Program-made: the position numbers and the translations under genes
The notes under the pieces: model-generated
The model's input: only the letters and a program-made list of their open reading frames with translations
Databases searched by the model: none
Told to the model about the DNA's origin: nothing
Shown here: positions 11,743 to 20,438 of the stretch, piece after piece
Numbering within the stretch: position 1 is the stretch's first letter
Layout: each line of letters begins with the position of its first letter
Assembly (NCBI GenBank): GCA_034401135.1
Contig: JAWZSP010000003.1
Location: 5,601,093 to 5,665,092 of the forward strand
DNA length: 64,000 bases
From: Volutella citrinella
Taxonomy: Eukaryota; Ascomycota; Sordariomycetes; Hypocreales; Nectriaceae
Direction: 5' to 3'

Positions 11743-12810
11743 ATGGCAAATCTCATGGATGTTTGGGCCCTCACGGAATGGGACACGCCCTTCCAAAAGA
11801 TCCAGGTGCCCATCCCGAAAGTACAGGGAACAGAGATTCTCCTCAGAGTCACTCATGCTGGTGTCTGTCACTCAGACCTCCATACTGCAGAGGGATACTA
11901 CGACATTGGAGGGGGAAATCGGTTCTATGTGAAGGATCGCGGGATTCAGTTGCCCGTCGCCCTGGGACATGAAATTCTAGGCGAGGTTGCGGCCATCGGG
12001 CCAGCCGCCGATGCAGACTCCATTGTCATCGGGTCACGACAGATTGTATACCCATGGCTTGGCTGTGGCGCCTGCACTCGCTGTGCCCAAGATCAGGACA
12101 ACTTGTGTGCCCAGCAAAGGGGGCTAGGCACATTGCAGAACGGCGGCTTCGGCGAATATGTGGTGGTGCCACACCAGAAATACCTGGCCGACTTGGGCAA
12201 TCTCGATCCCGCAGTATCGGCAACCTTTGGCTGCTCCGGAATCACGACACTGAGCGCTGTGAACAAGGTTCTTCCGTTGCCACCGGACGAGCCAGTTCTA
12301 CTTATTGGCGCCGGAGGCCTGGGCCTGGCCGCAATCGAAATATTAAAGACACTGGGACACCAGTCCATTGTTGCTGCAGATATAAATGATGACAAGTTGG
12401 CGACTGCGGCCGCTGCTGGCGCAAAGACTGTCAACATATCGGGCGCCTCTGCATCTGAGAAAGTCCTTGAAGCGACCAACGGACCGGTTATTGCCGTCAT
12501 CGACATGGTGAACAACTCGACAACGGCTCGCCTGGTCCATGGCCTGATTGCGAAGGGAGCCAAGTGGGTACAAGTCGGTGTCATGGGAGGCTCGATTGAG
12601 CTTTCACTTGTTGGAAACATCTTCAAGGGGCTTACGATGTACTCAAACATCACTGGAAGCTTGGATGATTTCCAAAAACTTGTGCAGTTGGCAAAAGACG
12701 GAAGGTTGGGAGCTGTTCCAGTTCAAAGAATGGATTGGGACTCGGTCAACGAGGCAATGGCCTTGCTGAAGGCTGGCAAGGCTTCTGGGCGAATTGTTCT
12801 TGTCCGCTAA
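11743..12810 (+). CDS. Zinc-dependent alcohol dehydrogenase (MDR family)
   Basis: Intronless, 355 residues. Catalytic zinc ligands are visible as GVCHSD (Cys42) and GHE (His76-Glu77), and the structural zinc cluster as CGACTRCAQDQDNLC (Cys108, 111, 114, 122). The NAD(P)-binding motif GAGGLG is at 189-194, followed by AADIND where an acidic residue favours NAD. An upstream in-frame ATG at 11644 would add 33 residues, but the family starts at about the 11743 ATG, preceded by a purine-rich AATA context. Interconverts an alcohol and an aldehyde or ketone. Paired divergently with the aldehyde dehydrogenase. Confidence 0.92.
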   Translation: MANLMDVWALTEWDTPFQKIQVPIPKVQGTEILLRVTHAGVCHSDLHTAEGYYDIGGGNRFYVKDRGIQLPVALGHEILGEVAAIGPAADADSIVIGSRQIVYPWLGCGACTRCAQDQDNLCAQQRGLGTLQNGGFGEYVVVPHQKYLADLGNLDPAVSATFGCSGITTLSAVNKVLPLPPDEPVLLIGAGGLGLAAIEILKTLGHQSIVAADINDDKLATAAAAGAKTVNISGASASEKVLEATNGPVIAVIDMVNNSTTARLVHGLIAKGAKWVQVGVMGGSIELSLVGNIFKGLTMYSNITGSLDDFQKLVQLAKDGRLGAVPVQRMDWDSVNEAMALLKAGKASGRIVLVR

Positions 12811-13687
12811 ATGGCCATCAGGTGCTCACCACTCAGTGTGACTTTAATCTTCATTAGGTGTCTTGAGCTATGCTACATGATGACAACTGAATACCAGAAC
12901 CTGCTCCCATTGTGATGCGCTGGCCAGCGAGTTATGGTTGTACTATCCATGTCCCGTCACGAATAATACAGGCTACATTGTCATCCGGGCTTATCCAGTG
13001 CTTTGCAGCTATTACATCGGCCTCTCTTGCTCTGATGAAAACTCAGACTAGATGTCGGGCCGTGCCGTGGGGAAATGGCTAGGGGTTGGGTGGATCATCG
13101 CCAGTGGATCGTCGTCATTAAGTGGATTGTCGTCCCAAATGATCTGTTTGTTCGGACCTATAGTAGAGAGAAACAGACACCCGAGACGGGATTCGACCCG
13201 TTCGGAGTTTCTCATCGAGTTCGGGGTTTCTCATACCACGTGTCCCACGTTCGGCGCTCACCGATGCCGAGGGTCTATCAGCGTTGGATACCCCAAGCCT
13301 TCCAACGACTGCTCTGCGGCATGCCCCGGAGCACGGCGATTCGGGACTTTGAACAGCGCTAGACCTAATGCAACGGCGCACACCAGTGCAGGTTTCCCAG
13401 TTACGCGAGTTGATGGATCGGGACTTCGGACCGCGCTCGACCTAATGCTACAGGGCGAAACCATGCAGCCTTCACGCAACGAGGATCAAGGATACATTTG
13501 GTCGGTCAAATGGCCGTCTCTGGCACTTTCTCTGCATCGGAATTACTCCAGCAACTTGTATAAATATTGGCAGCGCACCCATCCCACATGTCTTAGAATC
13601 GCAGTTCCAACATCAGCCTTTTTTATTCACCGCCACTCCGCAACAAAGATCACAAGACTCCGTCTCGACTCTGCAGACGTTTTCGCA
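12811..13687. other. Intergenic region with short imperfect duplication
   Basis: 877 bp. The frame of the downstream membrane protein is open back to 13052, but that extension looks non-coding. Two similar segments at about 13336-13375 and 13417-13454 share CGGGACTT and GACCTAATGC and look like a local imperfect duplication. I see no RNA gene. Confidence 0.35.
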
Positions 13688-14569
13688 ATGAAGGCAGTCG
13701 ACAATCTCATGAGGCGAATGGCCAGGTCCTGGTGGCTCGGCAACACCGCCATTCAGTACTACTGCGCATGCTGTGGTGCATCTTCTGTCATTCTCTTTAT
13801 CCTGGCTTTCATCGTTGCCAATTTCATCCCGCCAACCAACCCCAAGTGGGACGCTGAAAAGTTGGCCAAGTTTTACCAAGACAATCTCTACCGGATTCGA
13901 GGAGGTGCTGCTATTCTCATGATCGCGGGTGGCTTCTATTTGCCCTTCTCGACTGCCATCTCCTACCAGATCCGCCGCATTCCAAAAATGCCATACATCA
14001 TCTACCAAGCCCAGCTCGCTTCGGCAGCGGCCGGTATCTGGACTTTTATGCTCCCTGGAATCGTTCTCGCCATTGCCTCGTATCGCATCGAGCGCCCAGT
14101 TGAGATTACGCTCATGCTCAACGACTTTTTTGTATGTGTTCCCTGAACACACTGCATGTGCTCCGTCCTATTGGAATACAACTTGCTGACACTCCTTGGT
14201 CGACAGTGGATTGTTGCTTTGATGCCCTGGCCCACCTTCATGGTTCAAAACTTCGCTTTTGCTTATGCCATTCTCGTGGATACCCGCCAGAACAGACTAT
14301 TCCCAAGAGAACTCATTGTGGTCAACATCATTATGCCCATCATTTTTGCCTTTGCAACAGGAATCCACTGCCACAAGACTGGAGCCTTGGCCTACAACGG
14401 GGCCGTTGCCTTCTATCTAGTTGGCTTTACGTTCCTCGTTCAAGTTTGTCTCGACTCGTTCTACTTGGCGCTTGCTGCTCGACAGGAGGAAAGAGACGAA
14501 GGGCCCAAGGGCGATGGTGAAGAGAACGGTTCCAGCGTGCATCAGGACAATGACAAGCAATCTGCTTAG
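13688..14569 (+). CDS. Small fungal multi-pass membrane protein, function unknown
   Basis: 268 residues, exons 13688-14131 and 14207-14569 with a 75 bp intron (GTATGT donor, CGACAG acceptor). About six hydrophobic spans can be seen, starting with SSVILFILAFIVANFI and ending before a hydrophilic acidic tail (EERDEGPKGDGEE). The loop PPTNPKWDAEKLAKFYQDN follows the first span. I recognise the general type as an uncharacterised fungal membrane protein but cannot name a family or function. The start at 13688 is chosen because the sequence before it lacks coding character. It lies at the right edge of the oxidative enzyme group, so it could be a transporter or membrane partner for it; this rests on position only. 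Confidence 0.78.
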
Positions 14570-15022
14570 AGATTGGAACCACATTCGGGGCCCAGACTTC
14601 AACATCAGACGATAAGAAGGATGTGACTCTTCATAGGCGGGGATATGTGACGAGTGAATTCGTCTCAAGGACGGTCAGGCAATGCAAGTCTGAATTGGGG
14701 AAATTTTGGAAGGAACAGTATCTGGACACTCCCTCCATTAGCTAGTCTGTTTTCAGATCAGTTGTGAATTAAACGTACAAAATCTTACGCGGGCATCTCG
14801 TCATCTAGCTAATCTGGACACCAAGGGACAAGTAGATATTGGTGGCCCAAGAGCTCCACCAACATGTACTGAAAACAGAGAAAAGTGTCGTCCAGTCATC
14901 TCTGGTTTGTTCGCTTCGTCCATTGCCGTCTTCCAGGCAACTTTTCAGCCCAGTCCTCGCTGCGAGACAGCCTGTACCATGTAATGTAGTTCCAGGTCGT
15001 GTCCTTGTCTAGTTGATTCTTC
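14570..15022. other. Intergenic region, no gene seen
   Basis: 453 bp between the membrane protein and the M20 fragment. I see nothing that I can support as a gene or repeat. Confidence 0.5.
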
Positions 15023-15370
15023 TTACTCGTCCGGCTGCTCTAAATTGAAGCGGGCCGTGGCAGAACGAGTTGAGTTCGTGATAACGCACAGGGCCATCAT
15101 GGCCATACCTCTCGCACTCTTCAAGCAGCTGTCATGAGCTTGGCAGGTGCCCGCCGCGTGAGCGAAGGCACGACTATGTCCCGGAGTCGTGGGTGGTGTG
15201 TCGATAACAAAAGCGCCGTGAAAGTTGGGCACGGGGTGGGAGACGTCGCTCATATCTGTCGAGGCGTTGGTCGGGGTGATCGGGTGAAGGAGAACATCCT
15301 CACCCAAGGCCTTCATGTCTTGAACGTAGATTTTGCAGAGCGTCTCATTTACCCGGAGATCCATAATTGC
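15023..15370 (-). pseudogene. C-terminal fragment of an M20-family amidohydrolase
   Basis: About 115 residues in one frame. The segment STDMSDVSHPVPNFHGAF followed by AHAAGTCQAHDSCLKSARGMA matches the C-terminal third of fungal M20 peptidase/amidohydrolases (the STDMGNVSH and HA-AGT-AH region). Those proteins are roughly 400 or more residues long; everything upstream, including the main metal ligands, is missing. Upstream sequence is AT-rich and non-coding, so this is a relic. A possible splice acceptor (TACTAG) precedes the fragment, which suggests that a former exon boundary marks the break. Confidence 0.7.
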
Positions 15371-15715
15371 TAGTAAGTATTTTACGAAAGTTATTAAAGT
15401 AGATAGGATATAAAAACTTAAGGATTGTATACTGAAAGTTGTTTAGACTCAAGGAGACCCTTCTATTATGTAGGGCTGTAATTCAGATAATTTGCATACT
15501 GGTAGCTATCGGTTGCTCGCAGTGGTTATCGGAGGTAGCTATCAAACATTGTAGTATTGTGATCTGAAGTTCTATACAAAGCTCTACAGCCTTGCCAAGA
15601 TTCCATCAGATCCTAGAAGTGACACTGGCTGGGCTTGATATCTGCAATAGTCCTACACCTATTTTCCACTTAATAAGCTTGTGTAGCGTTGTTGATCCGT
15701 TACGACTTTACTTAC
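15371..15715. other. AT-rich filler between gene fragments
   Basis: 345 bp of AT-rich sequence separating the M20 and FMN dehydrogenase relics. It has short repeated words such as GTAGCTATC (near 15500 and 15536). No coding potential. It occupies the place of the lost 3' exon of one gene and the lost 5' exons of the other. Confidence 0.5.
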
Positions 15716-16375
15716 CCGCAAAGCATCATGGTCTGTTTCAGCTCCTTCAATAGAATCTTGATAGCAAGATCAACGCCGGCCTCTCCGTTATACTTGTATC
15801 GCATAATGTTAGTTCTGTGCTCAAGGAGCACCTGGCTACAAGTTTCAGCAAGTCAAGGCACGTACCGCGAGACCCCATACAGGAATCCGTCCCACAAAAC
15901 AGAAGTCGGCGCCAAGTGCGAGGGCCTTGAAAATATCGCTTCCTCGACGGATTCCTCCATCGATACCAATCGAAATCCTTCCTCGGCCCACCTCGGCGCA
16001 CTCTCGTAGAGTGTCGAGTGTAGCCGGAACGCCGTCCAACTGTCGGCCGCCGTGATTGGAAATGAGAACGCCGCCGAGCTTATGCTCGATGGCTATCTTC
16101 ACATCCTCAGCAGTGTAGACTGATGATGGCGAGAACAAGTCAGAATCAAAGTTGGAAATACAATGACATCAAGATTGAAACTCACCTCCTTTCAACCAAA
16201 TCTTGAGATTCGTTTGTTTTCGGAGCCAAGTGATGTTCTTTTCCCACGAGACAGTAGCATCTAGTGAAACGAATAATAAGCTTAAGCCTGTTAAATATAA
16301 ATAGGGAAAAGTCTGCGTACCATAGTCGTAAGACTCGCCAATGTTAGAGTTAGGGCATTTGGCAGACCAAGGTGT
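15716..16375 (-). pseudogene. Fragment of FMN-dependent 2-hydroxyacid (lactate-type) dehydrogenase
   Basis: Four exon-like blocks with intact splice signals: about 16375-16321, 16260-16186, 16119-15866 and 15792-15716. Read in order they give ESYDYDATVSWEKNITWLRK, IWLKGGVYTAEDVK, then ISNHGGRQLDG (with the catalytic His and Arg of the family), IGIDGGIRRGSDIFKALALGA and YNGEAGVDLAIK. This is the C-terminal half of an FMN_dh/glycolate-oxidase TIM barrel. The N-terminal FMN-binding half is absent, because the sequence switches into an amidase frame near 16380. The last exon is also absent: after the final GTAAGT donor the next sequence is AT-rich. Hence a relic. Confidence 0.78.
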
Positions 16376-16382
16376 GTGGGAT

Positions 16383-17090
16383 GGCTAACCAGGATACTTC
16401 CTCTCATGGCGATCAATGCGCCCTCGCCCCCGCTGCTCCCGTCCGATGTATGTTTATCATTGTATGGGTTCGTCGTTCGACCATAGAGGCTGCTGTTCGT
16501 TTCGAGTTGCATCACGGTCTGCGGGAGCGTGGTGCGAGCATAGAAGACGCAACCAGCGTCCCACAGAATGTCGTGGAGAAGTATGTTCTTGTTGCTCGGC
16601 TGGTCTGCCCAGGCAACAAAGGCCGAGTTGGCAGTCTTGCCCTCTCCCCTCATGCCTTGATTCTCCTTGGTAGATATGGGGAGGCCATGGAGAGGGCCAA
16701 GAGGCTGTGGAAGCGAGTCTAGGTAACGAGCCCGGGCAACGGCCTCGTCCCACATGAGTTCTGTGATGCAGTTGGTCTTGCTGGCGGGTCAGTTGAGCCC
16801 CGTTAAGCGGAAAGGAATAAGCATACTGCATATTGGGCCACCACTGCTCTCCTCAGAAAGGCCTTGGTGAGCTCCTCTGATGTGAGTTGTCGTCGTCTTA
16901 ACTTGTCCAGAAGCTGCAGCACGGTAAAGTCCTCGGTAAGGTGCAATTCCCTCTGTGTGAGACAAGTGCCTGCGAGTAACTTTGGCGGGCTCGGTAGAGC
17001 CCCCTGCTGCGGTGGCGAAACTGGAGGGTCCACCTGTCGCAGGGAGGCGTCCCTGACGGCCTGAACACGCTGGGCTACTTCTTGCCACCT
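16383..17090 (-). pseudogene. N-terminal fragment of an amidase-signature enzyme
   Basis: Exons 17090-16827 and 16776-16383 with a 50 bp intron. The product reads WQEVAQRVQAVRDAS, LTSEELTKAFLRRA, GPLHGLPISTKEN (catalytic Lys region), then GSSGGEGALIAMRGS, which carries the Ser-Gly-rich amidase signature. Homology stops directly after this, before the GTDIGGSIR block with the remaining catalytic serine, so the enzyme would be inactive. The position where related proteins would begin (just before WQEV, 17090-17088) reads AGG, not ATG, and no other in-frame ATG is nearby. Truncation and probable start loss both point to a pseudogene. Confidence 0.75.
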
Positions 17091-17983
17091 GATGTGACCC
17101 TTAGTCTGGCGTGGATGCTTGAATTGATAATCTCCTTGGAGGGCCAGACAAGGAATCGTACGAGTGTAAGCCTCCTTGTTCCCTTTTAAACAGGGTCGGA
17201 AATATGTCCAAAGGCGGGATCACGGTTGGACTGCGCGGGGCAACTTCGTCCTAGCTGGCGCTTGTTTAGGGCAAGTCGAGCCTAGCACCATTCCGGGGCA
17301 TGGAAGCCCTTGTATTGTCTGATTGATATCTGTGTTGGCGATGTGTTTGCCCTGACCTGAGTGTATCTGGAACCAACGGAGGCGGCAACGAATCCTACCC
17401 TCATCTTATTGAAGCCTTGTTGAAGTAATGTATATGATGCCACCTGTAAAGATAGGTCACAGAATGTACGATTCTGAAAGCGCGAGGGGCTGGATGGCTG
17501 GGGTTAATTCCGGTGTAGGGTGAGACATGGCTCAGGGAACGTCCAACAATATTTGAGTGCTAAAAAAAGCTTAGTAGTTTCTCCCTAGCGCGTGGTCGTG
17601 AGTGGAGGGAGTTGTGGAGATTAGAGCGGCAAATTCAACGAGCGGGTCCATCACAGCGGCTACTCCACACCTTATCACACTTATCAAGCGGTCGGCCAGC
17701 AGGGAAAAAGGGGCCCGCCATGGCCATCTGCCGGCAAGTTGAGTCGGGTCTGCATGTCGCGTTGCGCAATGTTGCCAGCATCTACGGGTGTCAAACTTAA
17801 AGCTCATGGGCACTGAGATCCTATCCAAATCACATTTAAAGTGTGTGGCCGTCGACACTCTAGGGCCAATCTCCCTCTATTGTCGAATCCCGTTAATAAC
17901 TCATCAACTACCAACGGAATCACGTTCCCATCTCCAACCCTCTCTCATTTGCCACTGCCGCAAGTCTCACCACTCACGCAAAC
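17091..17983. promoter_or_regulatory. Intergenic region upstream of the Dal5-like transporter
   Basis: About 890 bp. No gene supported. The final 150 bp is C/T-rich (CTCTCTCATTTGCCACTGCC and similar), which is normal for a fungal 5' UTR and core promoter. It serves the transporter starting at 17984. Confidence 0.4.
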
Positions 17984-19893
17984 ATGGAAAAGACACCCTC
18001 TGCCCAGGATGGCGACAATCATCCTGACAGCTCCCCCAAGGACGCTGAGCCTGTCTGTGGGGAGACAACCTCGATCAGCGCAGAGGAAGATAGATGCATC
18101 TTGCGCAAAATCGACTTGCAGTAAGTTCTTGCGGCCCCGCCTCCCAGCTCCAGGGATGGTTTGAAAGAACGACACCAGAGCGATGTTTGTTTTCTTTTTG
18201 AGTCCAGGTTGACTGACGCCTGCGTGTCCAGCCTTCTCCCCATCATGGCGGTGGCATATCTCTTCCAATTCTTGGACAAGTCCGCTCTCGGCTTCACCGC
18301 CATCCTGACGCTGAGAGAAGATCTAAGGCTCGTGGGAAACGACTACTCATGGGCCAGTGGAATCTACTACTTTGGCTTCCTAGCCTTCTCTTACCCCATT
18401 GGCTGGCTCATCGTTAGGACCCCAGTGGGCAAGATGGTTGCATGCTGCGTGTGCGTAGAACAATGAAGCCCCTTCCCTTTCACCAGAGACCCCAGTCGTC
18501 CGCTGACCTTGCACAGCTTCATTTGGGGCAGCATCCTTGCTTTGACCGCTACCTGTACCAACGCTTCCTCCCTTTTGGCCAACCGCTTCTTCCTCGGAGG
18601 CGCTGAAGCTTCCATCGCCCCCTGCCTTAGTATCATTGTCGGAATGTGGTACAAGCGAGAGGAGCAGCCGTTGCGACATGGAGCCTGGTTCCTGGGCAAC
18701 TGCATGGCCGCAATTATCGGCGGCGTCACCGCCTATGGAATCGGCCATATCAAAACTGCCACACCCTGGAAGGTATGCATGCCATGACGAGCACCTATCA
18801 TTAATATATTACCTGTTCCAGCGATAGTCGATCCTCTCCGCTAACCATTCAACTCTTCCTTAAAATCAGGTCATCTTCGCCATCTTCGGTAGCTTCACCG
18901 TCGCCTTCTCTCTCGTCGTCTACTTCTTCCTGCCCGACAGCCCAAAGAATGCGTACTTCCTCACTGCCGAAGAGAAATCCAAGGCCATCCTCCGAGTGGC
19001 TGAGAACATGACGGGCGTCAAGAATAGCACTTGGAAGTGGTACCAGTTCAGGGAGGCGCTCTTCGACGTCAAGATCTGGCTTCTCGTCATCGCCCACACT
19101 ACGACGATGATTGCCAATGGTGGCATCACAGGGGTAGGAATTTCATACTACGCGCCTTTATTTCATCAAGGTCTTACCCTTGTGTCAAAGGATGTATGCT
19201 GATGATAGTGGTTGCTCCAGTTTGCGTCCATCATCGTCAAGGGCTTTGGGTTTGATACCCTGCACGCCCTTCTCGTTCTGATGCTCGTCGGCGTCTTCCA
19301 AATCTGCTTTGTGCTGACCTCGACCGTCGGTTGCACTGTATTCAAGAACACACGGACTTGGTTCCTCACTTTCAACCAAATCATGTCCATCGTTGGTGTC
19401 GTCATGATACGAGAGCTCCCCAAGGATATGCGATGGGCCCGCTTTATCGGTCTCTGTATCAGCATTGCCTACGTCGCCAACTTCCCCTTGATCCTATCCA
19501 TCGTCTCGAGCAACGTTGGTGGTTTTACTAAGAAGAACTGCTCTAATGCCATGGTGAGTTTGCCCCTGTGATCGCTCGCCTTCCCGAATCAATCATCCGG
19601 GCTAACCGTTCTCGCCCTCTCAGCTATTTATCGGGTACTGCGGAGGCAATATTGCCGGGCCTCAGCTGTTTATTGCCTCTGAAGCTCCTCACTATCCCAC
19701 TGCCTTCCTCGTCATGATTGTCTGTTTTGCCATCGGGGCTCTCAGTACGGTTTTGCTAAGGTTCCATCTTATGTGGGAAAACAGGCGCCGAGACCAGGCT
19801 GGCGAGTTTCTAGAGCCGACGGACGACGTAGGAGAGCTGAACATGTCGGATAAGACAGACAGGGAGATCCCGCAGTTCCGCTATATTCTTTAA
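17984..19893 (+). CDS. Dal5-type (anion:cation symporter) MFS transporter
   Basis: 500 residues in six exons: 17984-18120, 18208-18450, 18517-18772, 18870-19133, 19221-19553, 19624-19893; all junctions keep frame. The product is a 12-span major facilitator of the allantoate permease (Dal5/Tna1) group. Markers: LFQFLDKSALGF in helix 1, RFFLGGAEASIAPC, LPDSPKNAYFLTAEEK in the central loop, IVKGFGFDTL and the C-terminal DKTDREIPQFRY that closes many members. These proteins import small carboxylates and ureides such as allantoate, nicotinate, pantothenate or plant-derived acids. It is flanked by the relic block on the left. It could have served the amidase/amidohydrolase genes now in ruins, or the neighbouring catabolic genes. 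Confidence 0.93.
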
Positions 19894-20322
19894 GAAATAA
19901 GAGAGAGGCCTTGGGCTAGGGTTGTGCGCAGTATGAGTCTTAGTGAAATTACAAGATCAACCCCCTCGACTCTGACCGGAAATTAGCTAATTCTGGTAGG
20001 AGTAGGTAACAGAGGGGTAGAATAACGTTGAATTGGTAGCAATTCTTCTCTTTGGCATGTTCGGTGCTGCGCCTATTCGCATGCCCAGCCTCAATGGTGT
20101 GGGACCGTTGTGGGAACCTCTGCTTGTACTCATACTCAATAATCGAACCTTTTTATCAGACTCTTTATTGCCAAAGCTTCTGTTTGTCTTCCAATCCCGC
20201 ATCAGCTCTAAATGTAAGCCAATGCGTAAAACAGCAGCGAGGAGGGGTAAAGACGCACACCAATCACAGCCTCGAAGCTGGGAGCCTGCTGCATAATCGT
20301 AGCCTCGTACTTTGCACTTTCA

Positions 20323-20352
20323 CACGTGATGGACACACGTGATGAACACGTG
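20323..20352. promoter_or_regulatory. Three CACGTG E-boxes
   Basis: CACGTG occurs at 20323-20328, 20336-20341 and 20347-20352, within 30 bp and about 90 bp upstream of the ankyrin protein ATG. CACGTG is the core site of fungal bHLH factors such as Cbf1 and Pho4 homologues. Three copies this close are unlikely by chance in otherwise mixed sequence. Confidence 0.5.
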
Positions 20353-20438
20353 TAATGGAATTTCAACTGGGGGAATTATTGCGGGGTGTTGAGATTAATC
20401 AAGGCCAGCAGTAATGCAGTCGTCGCGGCAAGACAATC

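Noticed and set aside
13180..13215. tRNA T-arm-like word (GGATTCGACCC)
   Set aside because: No matching acceptor, D or anticodon arms could be folded around it.
13052..13687. N-terminal extension of the membrane protein
   Set aside because: Codon-poor, no similarity to a domain, and includes the duplicated non-coding segments; the ATG at 13688 begins the plausible protein.
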